A stretch of DNA of 11,385 nucleotides from an uncultured Fretibacterium sp. (GTDB taxonomy: Bacteria > Synergistota > Synergistia > Synergistales > Aminobacteriaceae). Positions 5,087-11,385 of the stretch are shown piece after piece; positions within the stretch are counted from its first letter, which is position 1; every line of letters starts with the position of its first letter. A model generated the notes under the pieces. The model was not told the origin of the DNA, searched no databases, and worked only from the letters and a program-made list of their open reading frames with translations. The DNA is taken from the NCBI RefSeq assembly GCF_963548695.1, contig NZ_CAUUWA010000071.1, forward strand, positions 1-11,385. The letters are read 5' to 3'. Both the position numbers and the translations under genes were made by a program.

Positions 5087-6565
5087 TCAGCGTTCCAGCA
5101 CCGCGACGGTCTCCACGTGCACCGTCTGGGGGAACATGTCGAAGGAACGGATGGAGGTCAGGCGGTAGCCGTGCCCGGCCAGTATCCGCGCGTCGCGGGC
5201 CAGGGTCGCGGGATTGCAGGAGACGTAGACGACCCGCGGCGCCCGGAAGGCGTGGATCGCCTCCAGGACCGCACGGTCGCAGCCGTCTCTGGGCGGGTCG
5301 ACGACCACGGTGCCGTAGGAGCCGCGAAGGTCCCCCACCGCCTCCTCGGCGGGGGCGCAGAGGAGGCGCGCCTCCAGGCCGTTGTTTTTCATGTTCCGCT
5401 CCGCCATCGCGACGGCGCTGCGCCACTCCTCCACCGCCGTCACGCGCGCCCCGCAGGCCCGTGACGCCAGGAAACAGGTCAGGGACCCCACGCCGCTGTA
5501 GAGCTCCAGCACGTCCGTCCCCCGCACCTGCTCGGCCGCGTACCGAAAGAGCTGTTCCGCCTGTCCCGTGTTGACCTGGAAGAAGGACGTGGTGTCGAAC
5601 TCGAGCGTCCATTCGTCCAGCCGCTCTGCGATCCGGCCGGACCCGATCAGGGGCTCGGTATGCATCCCCAGGATGACGTTTCCCGGCCTGGAGTTGTGGT
5701 TCAGCGTCAGGGTGGAGGGGCGGCCCGCCGCCCCCACGGCGACCAGCGCCTTTATGCCTTTGGCCGCGAGCCGTCCGTTGAGGACGAAGGAGAGCAGCGT
5801 CTGGCCGGTATGGAACCCGGAGCGCATCACGAGGTGCCGCAACTTGCCCTCGTGGGTCGCCTCGTCGTAGCCGCCGAAGGGCAGGGAGGGCAGGCCCTTC
5901 AGAACAGCCCCATAGAGCGCGTTCAGGGGGGCGGCGTTGACGGGGCAGGTCTTGATCGGAATCAGCCGATGGCTGCCCGCGTGATAGAACCCTGTGACGA
6001 TCCGGCCCCGAAGGGACTGCACGGGAAAGGAGGCCTTGTTGCGGTATCCCCAGGGCAGGGGAGAGGGCACGCACTCGAGCCGCTCGAAGAGCTCCGGGGC
6101 GAAGCCTCCGAGGCGCGTCATGGCGTCCCGGACGAACCCCGCCTTGAGGGAGAGCTGGAGCGGGTAGTCCGCATGCTGGAGCTGGCAGCCCCCGCACTGA
6201 CCGAAGGCGGAACATCGCGGGGCGGTGCGCCCCGGCAACGGACGCACCACGGACACGGTCCGCGCGAGGGCGAAATCCTTGCGGCGCTTCACCAGTTCCG
6301 CCTCCACGAGCTCCCCCGGCAGCGCCCCCGCCACGAACACCACCCCGCAGTCCGTGCGGGCGATGCCGCTTCCGTCGCTCGACAACCCCGCAATCTCGAG
6401 CCGCAGCCTTTCCCCCGTAGGATTCGCTCGAGAAGAGCTTGATTGAGAAGCCCTTGCTTGAGAAGATCTCGCTTGAGAAGATCTTGATTGAGAAGATCTT
6501 GATTGAGAATACCTCGATTGCGAGGACCCCGACCGTACCGAACGTTCCACCCGCAACCCCCCCAT
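5087..6565 (-). CDS. rlmD: 23S rRNA (uracil-C5)-methyltransferase, RlmD/RumA type, with repeat-rich N-terminus
   Basis: 492 residues, longer than the ~430-460 usual for the family because of an N-terminal repeat (~15-46). A TRAM RNA-binding domain follows (about 50-108: LRLEIAGLSSDGSGIAR...). The 4Fe-4S ligands are C118, C124, C127 (CSAFGQCGGC) and C207 (KTCPVN). The SAM-binding strand is DVLELYSGVGSLT (351-363), the VVDPPRDG motif is at 421-428, the catalytic cysteine is C450 in VSCNPATLARD, and the base E485 lies in DMFPQTVHVE. Such enzymes make m5U at 1939 (RlmD) or at 747 and 1939 (RlmCD); which one cannot be told here. ATG at 6565 is the only start that opens the frame cleanly, but with no strong ribosome site. 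The gene follows the transporter terminator, so it should have its own promoter. Confidence 0.9.
   Translation of the reverse strand: MGGLRVERSVRSGSSQSRYSQSRSSQSRSSQARSSQARASQSSSSRANPTGERLRLEIAGLSSDGSGIARTDCGVVFVAGALPGELVEAELVKRRKDFALARTVSVVRPLPGRTAPRCSAFGQCGGCQLQHADYPLQLSLKAGFVRDAMTRLGGFAPELFERLECVPSPLPWGYRNKASFPVQSLRGRIVTGFYHAGSHRLIPIKTCPVNAAPLNALYGAVLKGLPSLPFGGYDEATHEGKLRHLVMRSGFHTGQTLLSFVLNGRLAAKGIKALVAVGAAGRPSTLTLNHNSRPGNVILGMHTEPLIGSGRIAERLDEWTLEFDTTSFFQVNTGQAEQLFRYAAEQVRGTDVLELYSGVGSLTCFLASRACGARVTAVEEWRSAVAMAERNMKNNGLEARLLCAPAEEAVGDLRGSYGTVVVDPPRDGCDRAVLEAIHAFRAPRVVYVSCNPATLARDARILAGHGYRLTSIRSFDMFPQTVHVETVAVLER
6438..6527. repeat. Six tandem 15-base repeats at the start of the rRNA methyltransferase gene
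   Basis: Units begin at 6438, 6453, 6468, 6483, 6498 and 6513 with plus-strand consensus CTTGATTGAGAAGAT. On the minus strand they encode five-residue units SQSRS or SQARS. The period keeps the reading frame, so a gain or loss of units changes only the length. The repeat is lower in GC than the gene it opens. Confidence 0.92.
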
Positions 6566-6649
6566 CGTGACAAATTCTTCGCTCTTGCCTTACGTATCCG
6601 CCCCTGCAACTATCATACTCCCTGGGCCGTCCTCCATCGAGACGAATAA

Positions 6650-6684
6650 GACAAAAATGGGGACGGACGACGCAGTCCGCCCCC
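6650..6684 (-). terminator. Rho-independent terminator of the transporter gene
   Basis: On the minus strand a 10-bp stem (GGGGGCGGAC and GTCCGTCCCC, one G-U pair) with a 6-base loop is followed by ATTTTTGTCTT. It begins about 30 bases past the transporter stop codon. Confidence 0.9.
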
Positions 6685-6714
6685 GAGTCCTTTCGGTGAG
6701 TGGATTTTCTCCGC

Positions 6715-8104
6715 CTATTTGAAATTGAAAAATTTCTCGTAATAGCCGAACGCGAAGATCACGAGCATGATCGCCGGCACCACGTAGACCAGATAGCCGC
6801 GCAGCGCATGGGGGAACTTGAGGCCGTGCCCCGCGTCGGCCTCGGCGATGAAGTTGTCCCATCCCCAGCCATAGCGCGTGGTGCAGAACAGCAGGTACAC
6901 GATGGAGCCCAGGGGCAGCAGGTTGTTGCTGACGATGAAGTCCTCCAGGTCCAGGATGATCGTCCCCTTCCCCAGGGGCGCGACGTGCGACCAGACGTTG
7001 AAGCCCAGGACGCAGGGCAGGGAGAGGATGAAGATGGCGAAGAAGTTGAACGTACTGGCCTTCTTCCGGCTCCAGCCCAGCAGGTCCATGGAGTTGGCGA
7101 TGAGGTGCTCGAACACCGCGACGACCGTGGACATGGCCGCGAAGCTCATGAACAGGAAGAACAGGGCGCTCCAGAGACGGCCCTGCGGCATGTGGTTGAA
7201 CATGTTGGGCAGCGTCACGAAGATCAGCCCCGGCCCGGCGTCCGGGCTGACGCCGTAGGCGAAGCAGGCCGGGAAGATGATCAGGCCCGCCGTGATGGCG
7301 ACAAGGGTATCGAGCGTCGTGATGATGACCGATTCGCCCGTCAGAGAGCGGTCGCGTCCGATGTAGCTGCCGAAGATCGCCATGCTGCCGATGCCCAGGC
7401 TGAGGGTAAAGAACGCCTGCCCCATGGCGGCGTAGACGCTGTTCCAAAGCCCGTTCGCCACGAGGTTTTCAAAATTCGGCTTCAGGTAGAAGTCCAGGCC
7501 CCTCTCCGCCCCGGGCAGGGTCACGGACCGGACGGCCAGGGCGACCATGATGATCAGGAGCCCGCACATCATGATCTTGGTGATGCGCTCGACGCCCGCC
7601 TGGAGGCCGATGTAGCAGATGGCCGACCCGATCAGGACCGTCAGGAGGAGCCAGAAGCTCAAGGTCCAGGGATCGCCCAGCATGGCCCCAAAATACGCTC
7701 CGATCGCCTCGGGCGAGAGCGCCTCCAGGCTGCCCGCCGCGGCATACCAGGTGTAGGCCAGCATCCAGCCCGTCACCGTGGTGTAGAACATCATCAGGAT
7801 ATAGTTCCCGGCCATCGCGAGATAGCCGAAGATCGACCATCGGCCCCCCTTGGGCTCGAGCACCTTGAAGGAACCCGCCACGGCCTGCCGCGAGGCCCTT
7901 CCGACCGCGAACTCCATGACCATGATGGGCATCGCCAGAAGGACCAGGAAGAGCAGGTAGAGCAGAACGAAGGCAGCGCCGCCGTATCGCCCCGTGATAT
8001 AGGGGAAGCGCCACACGTTTCCCAATCCTATTGGCGCACCCCGCCGACAGGAAGATGAACCCCATCCGGCTCCCCAACGATTCTCTGTTGCGTCTCTCCT
8101 CCAT
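6715..8104 (-). pseudogene. Sodium:neurotransmitter symporter (NSS/SNF) family transporter, one-base frameshift in TM1
   Basis: Members take up amino acids or amines with sodium through the inner membrane. The main frame (6715-8025) holds the NSS signature GNVWRFPYITGRYGGAAF and about ten more hydrophobic helices, including the TM6-like FFTLSLGIGSMAIFGSYI and the TM8 stretch SFAAMSTVVAVFEHL. It lacks a start. The missing N-terminus lies in the next frame: ATG at 8104 after AGGGG (9-base gap) gives MEERRNRESLGSRMGFIFLS, then AGCA. Deleting one of two bases at 8031-8032 joins AGCA to IGLGNVWRFPY, the exact family sequence, in a 462-residue protein of normal length. As written the first half of TM1, with part of the sodium and substrate site, is lost. 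This may be a true mutation or a sequencing error. The substrate is unknown. Three ATG-proximal TTTTCAG copies precede the gene. Confidence 0.85.
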
Positions 8105-8195
8105 CTGCCGCATCCCCTTTTCAGTTTTTCAGTCGGATTTTTTCAGCTGGATAATGATGAATCCCCAAACCATGGGGCCCGCAGCCCCGGACAGG

Positions 8196-9341
8196 TCATT
8201 CTGCCGGCTCGAAAGCCTCTGCCACCTCCCGGAGCTTCTCCGGTATCGGTATGCCCTGGGGGCACTTTGGCACGCAGGCCCCGCAGCTGACGCAGGCCGA
8301 TGCGCGCTTGCCGTCCCGATCCGGGGCCAGGATGTAGCGATAGTTTCGTCCCTGGATCTCCCAGTTGCCGGATATCGCCGCAGTGTTCAGGTTGGTGAAG
8401 CACTGGGGAATGTCCACGCCCTGCGGGCAGGGCTTGCAGTAGGCGCAGGCCGTGCAGGGTACCCTCATGCGGTCGGAGAAAAATTTCCACACCCGGTCCG
8501 CGAAACGGCGCTCCGCATCGGAAAGCCCGCCCGGCCGTCCCCGATCGGCGCTTGCCAGGTTCTGGGAAAGCTGCTCCGGCGTGGTCATGCCGCTCAACAC
8601 CACGGATACCCCGGGATGGTCCCAGACCCAGCGCAGCCCCAGGTCCGCGAGGTTGGGGGAGGCGTACCCGGCCTCCCGGGCCTCGTCCCGGAGCGACTCG
8701 GGGACGGGCAGGCTGATGTTTCCGCCCTTCAGCGGCTCCATCACCACGACGCCGATTCCCTTTGCGGCGGCGTACTCCAAGCCCTCCGTCCCCGCCTGGA
8801 AGTTCCGGTCCAGAAGGTTGTATTGGATCTGGCACATGTCCCAGGGGTACGCGTCCAGAATCGTTCGGAAGGTATCGAGGCCGTCGTGGAAGGAAAAGGC
8901 GATGTGCCGTATCTTTCCCGAGGCTTTGGCCCGTTCCATGAACTCGAGCGCGCCCATCTCCGTCATCTTCCGCCAGCGGGCCGCACTCAGGGAGTGGAGC
9001 AGATAGAGGTCCACATGGTCCGTGCGCAGAAAACCCAGCTGTTTCTCCAGAAAATCGTCCATGTCCTTCGGTTCGTGCACCAGCCATACGGGGAGCTTCG
9101 TCACCAGCGTGATCCTGTCCCGGTACCCCTTGATGGCGCGGCCGACGAACTCCTCGCACTTGCCCTCGTGATAGGGCCAGGCGGTGTCGAAATAATTGAT
9201 GCCTCCGTCGAAGGCGGCGCGCATCAGCCGCTCGGCTGCGGGCTCGTCGATTCCTCCCCCGGCGGTTACGGGCAGGCGCATACACCCGAAGCCCAGGATC
9301 GAGAGCTCCTCTCCGACGGCCGGAATCGTCCTGTAAAGCAT
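8196..9341 (-). CDS. Aldo/keto reductase with C-terminal 4Fe-4S binding domain
   Basis: 381 residues. The N-terminal ~290 form an AKR barrel with the catalytic tetrad D52, Y57 (FDTAWPYHEG), K82 (VTKLP) and H116 (LLHSL), so an NAD(P)H-dependent carbonyl or related reduction is expected. The C-terminus carries two ferredoxin-like cysteine sets: C296, C299, C302, C305 (CTACAYCKPCP) and C350, C353, C356, C360 (CVSCGACVPKCP), each followed by PQG. Such ferredoxin-tailed aldo/keto reductases are common in anaerobes, but physiological substrates are largely unknown. ATG at 9341 is preferred because GGGGGTG lies 7 bases upstream and MLYRTIP..GEELSILGFGCMRLP is the family N-terminus; an in-frame upstream extension to 9410 would cross the promoter. 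The protein is cytoplasmic, and the gene appears monocistronic. Confidence 0.93.
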   Translation of the reverse strand: MLYRTIPAVGEELSILGFGCMRLPVTAGGGIDEPAAERLMRAAFDGGINYFDTAWPYHEGKCEEFVGRAIKGYRDRITLVTKLPVWLVHEPKDMDDFLEKQLGFLRTDHVDLYLLHSLSAARWRKMTEMGALEFMERAKASGKIRHIAFSFHDGLDTFRTILDAYPWDMCQIQYNLLDRNFQAGTEGLEYAAAKGIGVVVMEPLKGGNISLPVPESLRDEAREAGYASPNLADLGLRWVWDHPGVSVVLSGMTTPEQLSQNLASADRGRPGGLSDAERRFADRVWKFFSDRMRVPCTACAYCKPCPQGVDIPQCFTNLNTAAISGNWEIQGRNYRYILAPDRDGKRASACVSCGACVPKCPQGIPIPEKLREVAEAFEPAE

Positions 9342-9375
9342 CGAAACACCCCCATCGAGCGATTTAATTCCGCGT

Positions 9376-9384
9376 ATTATATCA
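9376..9384 (-). promoter_or_regulatory. Extended -10 promoter of the aldo/keto reductase gene
   Basis: On the minus strand TGATATAAT gives a perfect TATAAT with an upstream TGn. The -35 region is poor (TTTCCC at 17 bases), typical of extended -10 promoters. The expected leader is about 28 bases. Confidence 0.6.
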
Positions 9385-9548
9385 GGATTGAAACTTGGGG
9401 GAAATACCAATGAAAAATCAATAAAAATTTATTGAGAGGCGCAGGGAGCCCCTCCTCGAGCGCGGGGGGCGCGGATACGGGGACAAGCACTGACGCCGGA
9501 GGGGAACGGCGGGACGGTACAGGCTGCCATTTGAAGGGTGAGAGAAAT
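9385..9548. other. Divergent intergenic region
   Basis: No gene is supported here. It holds an AT-rich palindrome at 9418-9435 (arms TCAATAAA and TTTATTGA), directly upstream of the reductase promoter, where an operator could lie. A GC-rich stretch follows (about 9436-9510) with short self-complementary blocks. No recognisable small RNA or riboswitch was seen. Confidence 0.4.
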
Positions 9549-9577
9549 TTGATATTTTTCGACGAATGGCGTATAAT
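9549..9577 (+). promoter_or_regulatory. Near-consensus sigma-70 promoter
   Basis: TTGATA (9549-9554), a 17-base spacer and TATAAT (9572-9577) match 11 of 12 consensus bases. It points at the small unknown gene at 9633 and is the strongest promoter sequence in the window. Confidence 0.78.
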
Positions 9578-9632
9578 AATTTTTTCACGATGGAATCCTT
9601 AAAAAAAGGAGGATGGGAATGGAGGTGAAAAA

Positions 9633-9803
9633 ATGGAATATGGAGCAACAAAGCTGGTGTACTCCGACGGAAAGCCGTTGTGGCTGACCGCGGACGGCTC
9701 GTTCATCCCTGCGCGGTATCGGAATGACGGGTCTCTCGCCAACGAGGCGCTTTTCCTCAGGGGTCCCCGGAGGGGCGGCGCGGTACGAAGGATTTATTGC
9801 TAG
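9633..9803 (+). CDS. Small unknown protein, 56 residues
   Basis: ATG at 9633 follows GGAGGTG (9621-9627) by 5 bases and lies about 50 bases after a near-consensus promoter, so it is very likely translated. The product starts MEYGATKLVYSDGKPLWLTA and ends ...FLRGPRRGGAVRRIYC. I do not recognise it. It has no signal peptide, membrane helix or cysteine motif. Codon use is natural for this GC-rich genome up to about residue 43 and then becomes Arg/Gly-rich. A shift in the GGGGTCCCC stretch (about 9760-9770) would instead give a tail SPEGRRGTKDLLLADGMVRK continuing to a TAA just before 9855, so the last third may be out of frame. It is alone on its strand. Confidence 0.55.
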   Translation: MEYGATKLVYSDGKPLWLTADGSFIPARYRNDGSLANEALFLRGPRRGGAVRRIYC

Positions 9804-9865
9804 CCGACGGAATGGTCAGGAAAGGCTTCACCCGGCTCTCGGGCCATCTTTTATAACGGAATATC

Positions 9866-9883
9866 AGGGCATTCATGCCCTTT
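9866..9883 (+). terminator. Weak hairpin after the small gene
   Basis: AGGGCA (9866-9871), loop TTCA, TGCCCT (9876-9881) and then TTC. The stem is short and the U-run minimal, so this is only a possible terminator. Confidence 0.35.
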
Positions 9884-9923
9884 CAACCCAGGTATCTTCC
9901 GCGATATAAAGCAGGGAAGTCTC

Positions 9924-9960
9924 AGCGGGGCCGGAGTCTTTTGCGGACTCCGGCCCCGCT
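9924..9960. terminator. Perfect 15-bp GC-rich hairpin between convergent genes
   Basis: Arms 9924-9938 (AGCGGGGCCGGAGTC) and 9946-9960 with a 7-base loop. It lies about 20 bases past the peptidase stop codon on the minus strand and follows the small plus-strand gene. Neither side has a U-run, so it may act as a U-less or two-way terminator. Confidence 0.65.
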
Positions 9961-9979
9961 TCGTCCCCGAACCTTCTCT

Positions 9980-10975
9980 CTAAAACCTTTTCTCCTTCAA
10001 ATTTCTCCGCTCCTTCAGAGACCGCGCAGCAGGCAGCCCGTAGACAGGCTCCGCGTGCAGAACGGCATTGGCGATGGCGCGGGCCATAGTCCGCGCGCCG
10101 AGGATGCCGACGACGTTGACGTCCACCTTCACCTCGCCTGTGGCGAGAAGGAAGATCGTGTCCCCGTCCCACATCGAGTGCGCGGGGCGCATCGCACGAG
10201 CAAAACCGTCGTGCGCCATCGAGGCGGCCTTGGCAGCCTGCGGCTTCGAGAGGCGACCGTTAGTCACCACCACTCCGATCGTCGTGTTGCCGCCGAAGAG
10301 ACACCCCGTCTCCGCATAACGGCGGCACATTTCGGCCTCCGTGTTCAGGATCGTCCCGAGCCCCTCGTCCAAGAGCCCTGCAAGGGCCGTCCCCGTGTCG
10401 GGCTCCAGCACATCCCCCAGACAGTTGACCGCAACGACGCTCGCCACCCGAATAGCTTCCACCTCCAATCCGTAATGGCCGAAACCACCCTTCATGGATC
10501 GCCCCGTGCCGAACAGCTTGCCCACGGAGGCCCCGGTTCCGGCTCCTACGTTGCCTTGTGCCGGCGGCAGGGCCGCGGCGTTGCGGCAGGCCGTGTACCC
10601 CATATCCCTGTCGGGGCGAACCTTCGGGCTCCCGACTGGAAGATCGAACAGCGACGCCCCACAGACGATGGGGACGCGCGCAACCTGGACGTCGAACCCG
10701 ACGCCGCGCTCCTCCAGACAGGCCACTACCCCGGACGCCGCGTCGAGTCCGAAGGCGCTGCCTCCGCTCAGGACCACCGCATGGATTTTCTCCACCATGT
10801 TGACGGGGTTCAGAAGATCCGTCTCGCGCGTCGCCGGGGCGCCACCCCGAACGTCCACCCCTGCGACGGCGCCGGCCTCGTAGGTCAGGACGGTGCACCC
10901 CGTGCCCGCCTCCACATCCTGTGCATGGCCCACGCGTATTCCAGCGATGTCCGTAACGGCTATCTCCCTGAACAT
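9980..10975 (-). CDS. P1-family peptidase (DmpA-like, L-aminopeptidase/D-esterase type)
   Basis: 331 residues of a self-processing N-terminal-nucleophile-like hydrolase. Family marks are GIRVGHAQD (12-20), RGGAPATRETDLLNP (43-57), LSGGSAFGLDAA (69-80), GAGTGASVGK (144-153) and GGNTTIGVVVTN (228-239). Relatives such as DmpA and BapA cut their own chain before a Ser or Thr, which then becomes the nucleophile; here the expected cut is N230-T231. The small C-terminal subunit would be ~101 residues. Substrates in the family include N-terminal amino acids, D-amino-acid esters and beta-peptides; which applies is unknown. There is no signal peptide, so it is cytoplasmic. ATG at 10975 has AGGGGG 5-6 bases upstream. 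The tail RSLKERRNLKEKRF is unusually basic. Confidence 0.9.
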   Translation of the reverse strand: MFREIAVTDIAGIRVGHAQDVEAGTGCTVLTYEAGAVAGVDVRGGAPATRETDLLNPVNMVEKIHAVVLSGGSAFGLDAASGVVACLEERGVGFDVQVARVPIVCGASLFDLPVGSPKVRPDRDMGYTACRNAAALPPAQGNVGAGTGASVGKLFGTGRSMKGGFGHYGLEVEAIRVASVVAVNCLGDVLEPDTGTALAGLLDEGLGTILNTEAEMCRRYAETGCLFGGNTTIGVVVTNGRLSKPQAAKAASMAHDGFARAMRPAHSMWDGDTIFLLATGEVKVDVNVVGILGARTMARAIANAVLHAEPVYGLPAARSLKERRNLKEKRF

Positions 10976-11219
10976 AGCGGCCCCCTACTCCACCATAAAG
11001 GACAACGCCCTGAACCGTTCTCCGAAGGGCACTTCGTGTTTTGCCGTCCCTGGTGTTTTTCCCTCGCGTGAGAGAGATCGTCCTGAGTCATATCGATTCG
11101 GCCCCCTTCCGTGAACCCTTATTCCATAAACTCCTATTCCTTCGCCAATCGAGCGAAGAGACAACGCCAAGGAAAAAGTATACACTACCAAGGTCCCAGA
11201 GGCTCTAGCGGGGCAAGAG
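10976..11219. other. Intergenic stretch between the putative glutamine synthetase and the peptidase
   Basis: No gene is clearly supported. A minus-strand frame ends at 10985, 9 bases before the peptidase start, with a plausible-looking tail (KHEVPFGERFRALSFMVE), but no start site, codon bias or recognisable fold supports it. A TATACT in the middle of GTGTATACTTTT on the minus strand near 11175 could be a -10 box, without a convincing -35. No tRNA or clear terminator was found. Confidence 0.35.
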
Positions 11220-11385
11220 CTACACCGACAGCGACAGCAGGTTGCGCGATATGGGATAGGGCCAGATGTCGGCGGCAATGTTCACCTCGGCGGCGTCGCA
11301 ACGCTTTCGGATGGAATCCATCAGGGGAACGGCCGTCCCGACGAGGAAGTCCGCCCTCTCCCTGACGGGGAGCTCCGCCATGCGT
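11220..11385 (-). CDS. glnN: Probable type III glutamine synthetase (GlnN), C-terminal 54 residues
   Basis: The frame enters from the right edge and reads RMAELPVRERADFLVGTAVP, then LMDSIRKRCDAAEVNIAADI and WPYPISRNLLSLSV before TAG at 11220-11222. The end resembles the C-terminus of GlnN-type glutamine synthetases, where a helix of the type ..VxPxMxxIRxxCDxLE is followed by a (L/Y)WPxPxYxxLLF close. The last motif is loose here (WPYPISRNLLSLSV), so the call is probable rather than certain. Glutamine synthetase makes glutamine from glutamate, ammonia and ATP. The catalytic part lies outside the window, and no regulation can be seen. Confidence 0.58.
   Translation of the reverse strand, partial: RMAELPVRERADFLVGTAVPLMDSIRKRCDAAEVNIAADIWPYPISRNLLSLSV

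Noticed and set aside
6438..6527. CRISPR array
   Set aside because: The 15-base units are directly adjacent, with no unique spacers, and lie within a coding frame.
6700..8058. 452-codon plus-strand frame rich in Arg, Glu, Asp, Gln and His
   Set aside because: Antisense of the transporter; its charged composition is the complement of hydrophobic codons in the membrane helices.
8031..9413. 460-codon open frame on the plus strand opposite the aldo/keto reductase
   Set aside because: It mirrors a gene with intact catalytic residues and iron-sulfur motifs on the minus strand; long antisense frames are expected in GC-rich DNA and this one has no domain or ribosome site.
9875..11071. 398-codon plus-strand frame opposite the P1 peptidase
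   Set aside because: Shadow of a clearly conserved minus-strand gene; no recognisable motif or codon pattern of its own.
10985..11278. 97-codon minus-strand frame upstream of the peptidase
   Set aside because: It overlaps the putative glutamine synthetase end in another frame, has Cys/Arg-rich composition at its start and no ribosome site; only its tail looks protein-like.

Overview
The window comes from a GC-rich bacterium that is very probably a member of the Synergistota. The strongest clue is the first (partial) gene. Its product ends in a serine/glycine stretch, the residues SGCNAG, a hydrophobic helix and a basic tail, which is the Synerg-CTERM surface-sorting signal described from that phylum. 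Genus cannot be fixed from the sequence; a Fretibacterium-like oral or gut lineage is a guess.

Layout. (1) 1-462: tail of a surface protein with a 32-unit Thr-Pro stalk, closed by a strong hairpin terminator. (2) 461-1264, minus: a TtcA-family tRNA 2-thiolation enzyme. (3) 1342-1650, minus: a decayed toxin-antitoxin locus (Phd/YefM-type antitoxin with a frameshift, joined to the last ~33 residues of a PIN toxin). (4) 1707-2099, minus: a Spx/ArsC-like protein that shares a back-to-back promoter region with (5) 2186-3040, plus: an unusual arginase-superfamily protein. (6) 3065-5018, minus: a Fic protein whose C-terminal winged-helix domain is cut off by one extra base in a 7-G run, preceded by a class I SAM methyltransferase. 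Genes 5 and 6 look less GC-rich than their neighbours and resemble Firmicutes proteins, so this stretch may be acquired DNA. (7) 5087-6565, minus: an RlmD-type 23S rRNA m5U methyltransferase with an unusual pentapeptide-repeat N-terminus. (8) 6715-8104, minus: a sodium:neurotransmitter-symporter-family transporter broken by a one-base shift at its most conserved motif. (9) 8196-9341, minus: an aldo/keto reductase with two 4Fe-4S motifs. (10) 9549-9803, plus: a near-consensus promoter driving a 56-residue unknown protein. (11) 9980-10975, minus: a P1-family self-processing peptidase. (12) 11220-11385, minus: the C-terminus of what is probably a type III glutamine synthetase.

The flanking genes are RNA-modification, amino-acid and transport functions rather than one pathway. 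The centre (1342-5018) behaves like an accessory region with a toxin-antitoxin relic, a Fic/winged-helix gene, a lone methyltransferase and a divergent arginase-like gene. The best candidate for something new is the Fic gene: a 21-base repeat in its linker carries one extra base in a homopolymer, exactly where a slip would join or detach the DNA-binding domain. Two genes (Fic and the transporter) carry single-base shifts, so assembly or sequencing error must be excluded before any switching is claimed.
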